DNA of 64,000 bases from Pseudonocardia alaniniphila (GTDB taxonomy: Bacteria > Actinomycetota > Actinomycetes > Mycobacteriales > Pseudonocardiaceae), in assembly GCF_022524485.1 (NCBI RefSeq), contig NZ_JAKXMK010000015.1, positions 62,001 to 126,000 of the forward strand. Direction: 5' to 3'. The notes under the pieces are model-generated. The model was not told the DNA's origin, did not search any database, and worked only from the letters and a program-made list of their open reading frames with translations. The position numbers and the translations under genes were made by a program. Positions 32,828 through 40,190 of this stretch are shown one piece after another (within the stretch, counting starts at the first letter, position 1; the number at the start of each line of letters is the position of its first letter).

Positions 32828-33559
32828 TCAAGCCCGCCTCCCGACGGCCTGGAACAGCACGGCGGTGGTCGGCACCGTGACCATGGGCACCGTGTCGGCC
32901 CGCCCGGTGAGCCAGCGGGCGAGCCCCGACAGCGACGGACGGATGCCGCGCAGCTGCAACGTCACTCCGTGGCGTGCGCACTCCCGCACGAGGAGGCCGC
33001 GGTCGACGAACAGCGCTGGGTCGTGGATGCCGGGTGGCGCCGCGCCGGGTATGCGTTCGGCCAGCGTCACGGCGACGAAGCGGCTCAGCGCCGTGGCGGC
33101 GAGGGTGTCGATCACGAGCAGGCCGCCGGGACGCAGCAGCCGGCAGGCCTCGCGCACGGCGCCCGGCAGGTCGGGTACGTGCTCGAGGATCTCCCCCGCC
33201 GCGACGACGTCCGCGCAGCCGTCGGCCAGGGGCACGGCGGTGACGTCCCCGCGTACGACGGTGACCCCGTGCGCCGCGGCTTGGACCAGCGCGGACGCGC
33301 CGATGTCCACGCCGACATGCCGGTAGCCCGCGCCGGCGACGTGGGGGGCGAGCAGACCCGCCCCGCAGCCCAGATCGACCAGGACCGCGCCGGGTCGGGT
33401 CGCCGGTGGCACCAGCGCGCCGCGTGCGGCCACGAGCCAGTGGAGCATCGCGAAGGGGCCTCGCGGTTGCCACCAATGCTGCGCGAGATCGTCGTACTGC
33501 GCCGGATCGTTGCGCGCTAGCTCGCTGGTGCGGTGGTTCCGGAGCGCGGGCACGAGCAT
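32828..33559 (-). CDS. Class I SAM methyltransferase, UbiG-like
   Basis: A 243-residue methyltransferase. Motif I is VLVDLGCGAGLLAPHVAG, then VGVDIGAS, the post-II acid EILEHVPDLPGAV, and RPGGLLVIDTL. The N-terminus (NDPAQYDDLAQHWWQPRGPF) and overall shape match UbiG-type O-methyltransferases of quinone synthesis. It probably methylates the phenol or quinone produced by the downstream type III PKS. ATG 33559 is the start (GTG 33553 possible). It is divergent from the UbiA gene, with only 21 bp between the start codons. Confidence 0.88.
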   Translation of the reverse strand: MLVPALRNHRTSELARNDPAQYDDLAQHWWQPRGPFAMLHWLVAARGALVPPATRPGAVLVDLGCGAGLLAPHVAGAGYRHVGVDIGASALVQAAAHGVTVVRGDVTAVPLADGCADVVAAGEILEHVPDLPGAVREACRLLRPGGLLVIDTLAATALSRFVAVTLAERIPGAAPPGIHDPALFVDRGLLVRECARHGVTLQLRGIRPSLSGLARWLTGRADTVPMVTVPTTAVLFQAVGRRA

Positions 33560-33566
33560 CAGGCTG

Positions 33567-33575
33567 CCAGACTGG
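33567..33575. promoter_or_regulatory. Candidate bidirectional promoter core between methyltransferase and UbiA genes
   Basis: The palindrome CCAGACTGG supplies a -10-like CAGACT on the plus strand (7 nt before ATG 33581) and a -10-like CAGTCT on the minus strand (9 nt before ATG 33559). Both promoters must use -35 regions inside the opposite gene. Confidence 0.4.
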
Positions 33576-33580
33576 GCCGC

Positions 33581-34456
33581 ATGCGGCCTGTCGCCGCGAC
33601 CACGGTCGCGCTGCTGCGCTCCTCGCACCCTGAGCCCACCGTTGCGGTCACCGTCATGGTCACGGCGCTCGCCGTCACCACGGGGCGCGACCTGCCCGGG
33701 GTGCTTCTGGTGGTCGCGGCGGTGCTCACCGGGCAGCTGTCGATCGGCTGGCTCAACGACCTGCTGGACGCCGAGCGTGACGTCGCCGTGGGGCGCCAGG
33801 ACAAGCCGGTGGCCGCAGGCGCCGTCACGACACGGACCGTGGCGGTGGCCACGGTGCTCGCCGCGGTGGCCTGCGTGCCGCTCTCGCTCGCGTCCGGTAT
33901 CGCCGCCGGGCTGGTGCACATCGTCGCCGTCGCGGCCGGGTGGGCCTATGACCTGGGGATGAAGTCCACCGCGCTCTCGGTACTGCCCTACCTGGTCTGT
34001 TTCGGGCTGCTACCGGTCTTCGTCGTGCTCGGGCTACCGGGCGCGCCGGTGCCGCCGTGGTGGCTCCCGGCGGCCGGCGCGCTGCTCGGCGCCGGTGCGC
34101 ATTTCGCGAACGTGCTGCCCGACCTCGCCGACGACGCGGCCACCGGTGTCCGCGGCCTGCCCCACCGGATCGGGATGCTGGGCAGCCAGGTCGCCGCCGC
34201 AGTGCTGCTGTTCGCGGCCACGGTGCTGCTCGCGCTGAACGCGCCTCTGCCGGCCGTGTTCAGCTGGGGCGTCCCCGTGCTCGCCGTGGTGATCCTCACG
34301 GCCGGGTTCCGTGCCGGGCGCCGACCAGGCTCGCGCGCACCGTTTCGTGCGGTGCTCGTGGTGGCCGCCGTGGCGGTGGTGCTGCTGGTGGCGTCGGGCC
34401 CCGCCCTGCTCGCCCAGCCCGGGGTCGCTGCCGCCGTCAGCCGCGGCCCAGGGTGA
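33581..34456 (+). CDS. UbiA family prenyltransferase
   Basis: A 291-residue membrane aromatic prenyltransferase with about nine hydrophobic segments. The first Asp-rich motif is NDLLDAERD and the second is DLADDAATGVRGLP, both needed for Mg-diphosphate binding. It attaches an isoprenoid chain to an aromatic acceptor. ATG 33581 starts the conserved part. The gene shares its tiny upstream region with the methyltransferase and overlaps the convergent reductase gene by 20 bp. In this context the acceptor may be the type III PKS product. Confidence 0.92.
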   Translation: MRPVAATTVALLRSSHPEPTVAVTVMVTALAVTTGRDLPGVLLVVAAVLTGQLSIGWLNDLLDAERDVAVGRQDKPVAAGAVTTRTVAVATVLAAVACVPLSLASGIAAGLVHIVAVAAGWAYDLGMKSTALSVLPYLVCFGLLPVFVVLGLPGAPVPPWWLPAAGALLGAGAHFANVLPDLADDAATGVRGLPHRIGMLGSQVAAAVLLFAATVLLALNAPLPAVFSWGVPVLAVVILTAGFRAGRRPGSRAPFRAVLVVAAVAVVLLVASGPALLAQPGVAAAVSRGPG

Positions 34457-35570
34457 CGTACGCGGCAGCCACCCGGGCCAGGGCGGCCACCGGCGCCGTG
34501 CCGCGCCCGAGGCCGAGGTCCACGGCGGCGTCGAAAACGGACTGGTGGCGTTCTGCGGCGGTGACGGCCGCGTCGAGGAACCGGGCGTTCGACACCAGAC
34601 GGGAGAGGAAGGCTCCGTGCTGGTGGTGCAGGGCGAAGGAGCGCGTCATGGCGCGCCGGTGGGCCGCGCCCGCGGCTGCTCCCAGGAGCGCGGCACGGCC
34701 GGCGAGGACCCCGGAGGCCACCGCGTCGAAGATCCCCTCACCCGTCAGCGGGTTGATCATCGCGGCGGCGTCACCGGCCAGCAGTACCCGGCCGTCGGGA
34801 TGGTGGCGCGGCCCGGTGGAGAGCGGAAGGTGGTGCCCGCGCACGGTCTCCGGGGTGGGCTCGTGTCCGGGCAGCAGCGTGCGCATGGCATCGAGCAACT
34901 CCTGCCGGGACCCCGCTCCGCGGCGGTCGAACACCCCGTATCCCACGTTGGATCCGCCGCCGGGCAGCGGGAACGACCAGGCGTAGGCCGGGTAGCGGCC
35001 GCGGGCGAACTCGATCACCAGCGCGTCGGGTCGCAGCGTGGTCGGCGCGTAGCCGCGGATCGCGACCGCCGTTGCCGCTGACGGGGTCTCGGGCGCGCCC
35101 AGCAGGCGACGGACCGTCGAGTTCGCGCCGTCGGCACCGATCACGACCCGCGCCCGGATGCTTCCGTCGAGCACCACCTCGTCGGCGCGGACGTCGACGC
35201 GGCGCACCCGATGGCGGCGCAGCTCCGCGCCGCGCGCGACTGCGGCGGAGACCAGCTCCGCGTCGAACACCGCCCGCGGAATCACCCGGTTGGGACGCGC
35301 ACAGATGCGCGAGACCAGGCGCCCGCCCGGGCTGCGCAGCTGGAGCCGGGGCACAGCGGGACCCAGACGGGCCAGGTTCGGCACACCGAGGGCCTGGAGC
35401 AGCTCGAGCACCTGGGCGGCTATGCCGTCGCCGCAGGTCTTGTCGCGCGGGAACGCCGCCGCGTCCAGGAGCAGAACACGCGCGTCGGGGCGCAGCTGCA
35501 GCACCCGTAACGCGCTTGCCGACCCTGCCGGTCCGGCGCCCACAACGGCGACGTCGTACGTCTCGTCCAC
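34437..35570 (-). CDS. Geranylgeranyl-reductase family flavoprotein
   Basis: A 377-residue FAD protein. The motifs are VAVVGAGPAGSASALRVLQL, FPRDKTCGDGIAAQVLELL (typical KxCGxG of this family), VIGADGANSTVRRLLG, YPAYAWSFPLPGGGSNVGYG (the YxWxFP substrate motif) and LLAGDAAAMINPLTGEGIFDA. Relatives saturate prenyl chains of menaquinone, archaeal lipids or chlorophyll. Beside UbiA, reduction of the attached prenyl chain is a natural inference. GTG 35570 is the start. The 3' end overlaps UbiA by 20 bp, a tail-to-tail overlap. Confidence 0.92.
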   Translation of the reverse strand: MDETYDVAVVGAGPAGSASALRVLQLRPDARVLLLDAAAFPRDKTCGDGIAAQVLELLQALGVPNLARLGPAVPRLQLRSPGGRLVSRICARPNRVIPRAVFDAELVSAAVARGAELRRHRVRRVDVRADEVVLDGSIRARVVIGADGANSTVRRLLGAPETPSAATAVAIRGYAPTTLRPDALVIEFARGRYPAYAWSFPLPGGGSNVGYGVFDRRGAGSRQELLDAMRTLLPGHEPTPETVRGHHLPLSTGPRHHPDGRVLLAGDAAAMINPLTGEGIFDAVASGVLAGRAALLGAAAGAAHRRAMTRSFALHHQHGAFLSRLVSNARFLDAAVTAAERHQSVFDAAVDLGLGRGTAPVAALARVAAAYVTLGRG

Positions 35571-35686
35571 CCTGAGGTTCTACCCGAGTGCGTCGAGACC
35601 CACCGTGGTCATGTACCCCGATACACACCCGAGTCGCCCGTTTCCCGTCAGCGAGGCGCCCGGGGGGCTGCGCTAGCGTCCGCGCC

Positions 35687-36142
35687 ATGAAGCAGCAACG
35701 GCGCGCCCGCGCGATCGCGATGACGCCGGACGAGGTCGACGCGTTCCTCGCGGAGCAGCGCACCTGCCGGGTCGCCACCGTCGGCAGCACCGGCCCGCAT
35801 GCCACCCCGCTGTGGTTCGTCTGGCAGGACGGGGCGCTGTGGCTGACCTCGCTGTCACGCAGCCAGCGCTGGACCGATCTGCAGAACGACCCGCGGATCG
35901 CGGTCGTCGTCGACGCCGGGGAGGACTACGGCGAGCTGCGCGGGGTGGAGCTGCGTGGGCGGGTGGAGGTGGTGGGCGAGGTGCCCCGCACCGGCGAGCC
36001 TGTGCCCGAGCTGGACGGGCCCGAGCAGGCCTTCGCCGACAAGTACAGCGGCGGCACCGTCGTCCGCGACGGGCGCCATGCCTGGCTGCGTCTGCTTCCC
36101 GAGAAGATCACCAGCTGGGACTTCCGCAAGATCGGCAGCTGA
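35687..36142 (+). CDS. PPOX-class (pyridoxamine 5'-phosphate oxidase-like) flavin/F420 protein
   Basis: A 151-residue split beta-barrel protein (MTPDEVDAFLAEQRTCRVATVG, HATPLWFVWQDGALWLTS, RIAVVVDAGEDYGELRGVELRGR). It may bind FMN, heme or F420; the family is mixed and I cannot decide which. ATG 35687 lies 7 nt after TAGCGT (35674-35679), so a leaderless start is likely, and it excludes the unconserved upstream extension. It is convergent with the next gene, 7 bp apart. Confidence 0.88.
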   Translation: MKQQRRARAIAMTPDEVDAFLAEQRTCRVATVGSTGPHATPLWFVWQDGALWLTSLSRSQRWTDLQNDPRIAVVVDAGEDYGELRGVELRGRVEVVGEVPRTGEPVPELDGPEQAFADKYSGGTVVRDGRHAWLRLLPEKITSWDFRKIGS

Positions 36143-36149
36143 GGAATGA

Positions 36150-36527
36150 TCATCGCCGGGGACGCCGGAGCACTCCCAGCACGAGCACGATCACCGCGGC
36201 GAGCGTGATCTGACCGCCGAGGACGATCCGGTTGACGTCGACGGCCGGGTGCCAGCTCACCTTCCCATCAGGGGTGACCGAGAAGGCACCCATCGGCCGC
36301 GCTATCGCCGCCGCCCCGGTGCTCGCCGCCCCCGGCCGCATCGCACCCACGCCACCGCCGGCCCGCACCCGCGCGACCGGTACCAGTGTGGTGCCCGACG
36401 CGCTCGTGACCGCTGGGCCGAACACCTGGTCGCGCCCCAGTCGATCGGCCACAGCGGCCACGACCTCCGACGACACGGACCGGGCGGGAACGTTCTGGGC
36501 GGGGCGAGCAGGAGTCGAGTCGGTCAT
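36150..36527 (-). CDS. GerW/YtfJ-like small membrane-anchored protein
   Basis: A 125-residue protein. The middle resembles the GerW (YtfJ) sporulation family: VFGPAVTSASGTTLVPVARVRAGGGVG, then ARPMGAFSVTPDGKVSWHPAVD. A single C-terminal hydrophobic segment (residues ~98-120) ends in RRPRR. In Bacillus the family is needed for spore germination; actinomycete homologues are uncharacterised. No neighbour suggests a role. Confidence 0.7.
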   Translation of the reverse strand: MTDSTPARPAQNVPARSVSSEVVAAVADRLGRDQVFGPAVTSASGTTLVPVARVRAGGGVGAMRPGAASTGAAAIARPMGAFSVTPDGKVSWHPAVDVNRIVLGGQITLAAVIVLVLGVLRRPRR

Positions 36528-36560
36528 GCCGCACAGCCTGCCGCCCGCCCCGGAACCGGG

Positions 36561-37373
36561 CTACGGCAGGATCGAGTCGACGTAGCCGCCGTCCACCCGC
36601 AGCGCCCCTCCGGTTGTCGCCGAGGCCAGGTCGGAGCTGAGGTAGGCCACCATGTTGGCGATCTCGGACGGCTCGATCAGCCGCTGCAGCAGCGACTGCG
36701 GCCGGTGCTCCCGCATGAACCGGCGCTGGAGCTCGTCCCATGGCAGGTCCTCGTCCACCATGCCCGCCACGAAGTCCTCGACACCGCCGGTGTGCGTGGG
36801 GCCGGCCAGCACGGAGTTGACGGTGACGCCGGTGCCGGCTGCGGCCTTCGCAAAGCCGCGCGACACAGCCAGCTGCGCCGTCTTCGTCACGCCGTAATGC
36901 ACCATCTCCACGGGGGTCACCACCGAGGAGTCGCTGCTGATGGAGAGCACGCGGCCCCAGCCGCGCTTGATCATCCCGGGCAGGTAGGCGCGGGTCAGGC
37001 GCACCCCGGCCAGCACGTTCACCTCGAAGTAGCGCCGCCATTCGGCGTCGTCGATCTCCAGCACGGGCCGGGCCTCGAAGATCCCCAGGTTGTTCACCAG
37101 CACGTCCACCTGGGGCAGCTCCCCGATGAGCGTCCCGGCCCCGTCCTCGGACGCCACGTCCGCCGCGATGCCGAGCACGTCGGCGCCGGGCACAGCGGCA
37201 CGCACGCGCTCGACGGCGTCCTTGACGCGTTCCTCGCCTCTCCCATTGACCACCACCCGCGCGCCCGCCTCGGCGAGCCGGATGACGATGGCGTGGCCGA
37301 TCCCCTGGGTGGAGCCGGTGACCAGTGCCGTTCTCCCGTTGAGGTCGATGTTCATGCCTCGTGCAAGGTTCAC
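36561..37373 (-). CDS. SDR family oxidoreductase
   Basis: A 270-residue classical short-chain dehydrogenase (264 if started at ATG 37355). It has TALVTGSTQGIGHAI (TGxxxGIG), NNLGIFEARP in place of NNAG, the catalytic Ser in SISSDSSV and YGVTK (Tyr-x3-Lys). NAD(P)-dependent; substrate unknown. GTG 37373 has AAGGGA about 10 nt upstream, whereas the second start at 37355 lacks a well-spaced Shine-Dalgarno. It lies 28 bp downstream of the kinase-gene stop region, on the same strand but transcribed first. Confidence 0.9.
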   Translation of the reverse strand: MNLARGMNIDLNGRTALVTGSTQGIGHAIVIRLAEAGARVVVNGRGEERVKDAVERVRAAVPGADVLGIAADVASEDGAGTLIGELPQVDVLVNNLGIFEARPVLEIDDAEWRRYFEVNVLAGVRLTRAYLPGMIKRGWGRVLSISSDSSVVTPVEMVHYGVTKTAQLAVSRGFAKAAAGTGVTVNSVLAGPTHTGGVEDFVAGMVDEDLPWDELQRRFMREHRPQSLLQRLIEPSEIANMVAYLSSDLASATTGGALRVDGGYVDSILP

Positions 37374-37401
37374 GGCCGCGTTTCCCTTCCCACGCGCCGG
37401 G

Positions 37402-39141
37402 TCAGAACAGCTCGTAGGACGCCCTGGCGACGTTGAACCCGTGCCCGGTCCCGGGGTTCTCGCAGCGCATGCCGCTCTCCTTGCTCACACAGACCACGTC
37501 ACCGAACCGGACGCCCTGCCCGTAGTCGAGGACGGAGAGGGAGGAGTCGGCCAGGGTGTCTCCGACGCAGGACAGCTGCCCCTTCCCCGACCCGGCGAGG
37601 ATCGCGCCGGTGCCGTAGGACTGGGTGCAGTCGGCCGGCGGCGGTGGCACCTCCCACGTGCGCTGGACGACGTCGCACCGCACGTTTCCGGTGGACATGC
37701 GGCACGCGATGTTGCGGCTCGGGGTGACGAACTGCGCGGATCCCGTGCCGAAGCGGTGGTCCGTCTCGCCGTCGATCACCGTGACGTCCGGGTCCGTCGA
37801 TCCCGCCGAGTCCGCCGAGGGGGCCGCCGATGCGGTACTGCCCGGGCCTTCGGCCGCCGGGGCCCCGGCGTCGCCACCGCCGACCGTGAACACCGCGGCC
37901 AGGGCGATGCCGGCTCCGGCCAGGGCTGCGACGACGACCGCGGCGATGATGCCCCACTGCCGCCGCGTCAAGCTGCCGAGACCGCGCGCCGGGCGCTCCG
38001 GCAGCAGGACGGGCGCTCCGACGAAGGTGGACGGCCCGGACCGATCGGGCGTGCGAGGAACGGGAATGGCGCCGAGGGGAACCGGTGACGGCGGAATGGG
38101 CGCCGTTCCAGCTCGTGCCGGGGCCGCTCCGCCGGGTGCCGGGGCCGGGCGCGCCGGGACCGGGACCGGCGGAGCCGGGACGGGCGACGGCGGTGCGGCA
38201 GGCGCCGGGACAGAGACCGCCGGAGGCGGCCCGGCCGGCGCCGGTGCGTGGGGAACGGGCACCCGAGCTGCCGTGACGCGCGGCGGCCCGGCCGGTGCCG
38301 CCACGGCGGCGGGCGCGGCGGCCGGTTCCGGCTGGTCCAGGAGCCGCAGCAGATCACGCAGGCGGGCGGCCGTCGGTCGCGCGGCGGGGTCCTTCGTGAG
38401 GCACGCCAGCACGGCATCGCGCAGGGGCCCGTCGATCGGCCCGAGATCGGGGGCGGTGTGCGAGACGCGGTGCATCACGCCGGGAACGGAGTCGGCGGCG
38501 AACGGGGAGCGACCCATGGCCGCGAAGCCGATCAGCGAGCCGAAGGAGAAGATGTCGGCGGCCGGTCCGACGTCCCGGTGCCCGGCGACCTGCTCCGGCG
38601 CCAGGAAGTCGGGGCCGGCGACCACATGGCCCGTCTGGGGCGCTCCCGCGGGGGGCTGGGCAGCCCGGGCGACACCGAAGTCCATCAGCCGCGGCCCGTC
38701 CTCGGCCAGCACCACGTTCGACGGCCTGAGGTCCCCGTGCGCGAGGCCCGCGCCGTGCAGGGCGACGAGCCCGTCGGCCATCCGGACGGCCAGCGCCACC
38801 GTGCCCTGGCGGCTCAGCGGACCGTTCGCCTCCACGTAGGCCTGCAGCGTCGGACCCTCGACGTAGGCGGTGGCAAGCCACGGTGGGTCGCCGTCAGGGC
38901 CGGCGTCCAGCACGGCGGCGGCGAACCACGGCGGCGCCGTGGCCGCGAGCTGCACCTCCCGCCGGAACCGCTCGCGGAACCCGGGCTGGGCCGCGAGCTG
39001 CGGATGCACCACTCTCAGTGCCGCGCGCCTGTCACCGTCGTCGACGCCGAGCAGGACGCGGCCCATCCCATCTGTCCCAAGTCGGCCCGTTACCCGGTAG
39101 CGACCCAGAACGCGGGGGTCGTCCGCTGCGATCTGTTCCAT
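37402..39141 (-). CDS. Atypical membrane Ser/Thr kinase with Cys-rich extracellular domain
   Basis: A 579-residue bitopic protein. The kinase domain (1-265) has a Gly loop LGTDGMGRV (21-29) and DFG (154-156). The invariant VAIK lysine is Arg43 (ALRVV), and the catalytic loop is HGDLRPSN (135-142) instead of HRDLKPxN. A Pro/Ala-rich linker (~280-385) follows, then one transmembrane segment (~395-420) and an extracellular tail with six Cys that resembles DUF6636-like domains. Activity is doubtful but not excluded: HGD variants occur in active bacterial kinases. It may act as a pseudokinase sensor of an envelope signal. Confidence 0.88.
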   Translation of the reverse strand: MEQIAADDPRVLGRYRVTGRLGTDGMGRVLLGVDDGDRRAALRVVHPQLAAQPGFRERFRREVQLAATAPPWFAAAVLDAGPDGDPPWLATAYVEGPTLQAYVEANGPLSRQGTVALAVRMADGLVALHGAGLAHGDLRPSNVVLAEDGPRLMDFGVARAAQPPAGAPQTGHVVAGPDFLAPEQVAGHRDVGPAADIFSFGSLIGFAAMGRSPFAADSVPGVMHRVSHTAPDLGPIDGPLRDAVLACLTKDPAARPTAARLRDLLRLLDQPEPAAAPAAVAAPAGPPRVTAARVPVPHAPAPAGPPPAVSVPAPAAPPSPVPAPPVPVPARPAPAPGGAAPARAGTAPIPPSPVPLGAIPVPRTPDRSGPSTFVGAPVLLPERPARGLGSLTRRQWGIIAAVVVAALAGAGIALAAVFTVGGGDAGAPAAEGPGSTASAAPSADSAGSTDPDVTVIDGETDHRFGTGSAQFVTPSRNIACRMSTGNVRCDVVQRTWEVPPPPADCTQSYGTGAILAGSGKGQLSCVGDTLADSSLSVLDYGQGVRFGDVVCVSKESGMRCENPGTGHGFNVARASYELF

Positions 39142-39170
39142 CGCCGGGGCACGCTACCGGGCCCTGTTGA

Positions 39171-40190
39171 TCATGGACGTCCGGTCACCAGCGGCCAGAG
39201 TCCCTCGGGTCCGGCGGCCAGTGCGGCCGCTCCGATCTCGCTGTTCCACTCGGCGTCCGCGCCGTCCTCGTCACGCCACGCCCACAGGCGGGTGGTGAGG
39301 AGCCGCAGGTCGTGCTCGCGGGTGAAACCGATGGCCCCGTGCACCTGGTGCGCGATCCGGGCGACGGCACCAGCGGCCTCGCCGGTGCGCGCCTTGGCCG
39401 CGGCGACAGCGAGCCGCGATGCCGGGTCCGCGAACCCGTCCGCGGTGACGGCTGCAGCCGCGGCGGACGCCGCCGCCGATGCCGCGGCCACCTCGGCCGC
39501 GGCCAGGGCGAGCTGTTGCTGCACCGCCTGGAACCGGCCGATCGGGCGGCCGAACTGCACCCGCTCGCCCGCGTAGCGCACAGCGGCGGCGAGTGCACCT
39601 CGCGCGGCCCCGGCGAGCAGCTGGGCCCGCCCGAGCGCGGCGCGCAGCCGGAACTCTTGCGTCGCCCCCTCCGGCACGGCTGCGACGGCACCGGAGGGCA
39701 CCTCGCCGTCGACGACGACCGCGTCGCGCGGCTCCTCCGCAAGGTTGCTGCCGTCGGTGACGGTGATCTGTTCCGGCCCGAGCAGGACGACGTGGTGCGG
39801 GGCCAGCACGGCGATCCCGGCCGCGGCGCGCGCCCACGGCACGCGTTGGAGCGTGCCGCGGACCGTCGAGCCCTCGACATCCAGCGTTGCGGTCACGGCC
39901 GTCAGCGGCCCGGCAGGCACGCCGATGCCCGCGGCGTGCAGCAGCCAGCCCGCCAGCAGATCGGTCTCCACAAGGGGAACCCGCGCGGCGTACGCACCGG
40001 CCTCGGCCAGCACCACCGCCGCGTCGGAGAAGCTGCCCTCGCTCCCACCCGCGTCGGACGGCAGGGTCAGCCGGGCGAGTCCGGTGCCTTCGAGGGTCTT
40101 CCACAGCTCGGCGTCGAACCCCGTGCCCGCGTCCCGGGCGTCGGCGAAGATCGACTCCGCCAACTCGCGCAGCTCCGAGTTGTCGGTCAT
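39171..40190 (-). CDS. Acyl-CoA dehydrogenase, second (short) subunit
   Basis: A 339-residue flavoenzyme subunit of the acyl-CoA dehydrogenase fold. The N-terminal helical domain is followed by a short beta domain and the C-terminal GERVQFGRPIGRFQAVQQQLA and HQVHGAIGFTREHDLRLL segments. It is shorter than classic homotetrameric enzymes (~380) and is coupled to a second family member by a 4-bp overlap. Such pairs form alpha2-beta2 enzymes in steroid side-chain breakdown in actinobacteria (ChsE1-ChsE2-like). Whether this subunit carries the catalytic Glu needs an alignment. Confidence 0.9.
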   Translation of the reverse strand: MTDNSELRELAESIFADARDAGTGFDAELWKTLEGTGLARLTLPSDAGGSEGSFSDAAVVLAEAGAYAARVPLVETDLLAGWLLHAAGIGVPAGPLTAVTATLDVEGSTVRGTLQRVPWARAAAGIAVLAPHHVVLLGPEQITVTDGSNLAEEPRDAVVVDGEVPSGAVAAVPEGATQEFRLRAALGRAQLLAGAARGALAAAVRYAGERVQFGRPIGRFQAVQQQLALAAAEVAAASAAASAAAAAVTADGFADPASRLAVAAAKARTGEAAGAVARIAHQVHGAIGFTREHDLRLLTTRLWAWRDEDGADAEWNSEIGAAALAAGPEGLWPLVTGRP

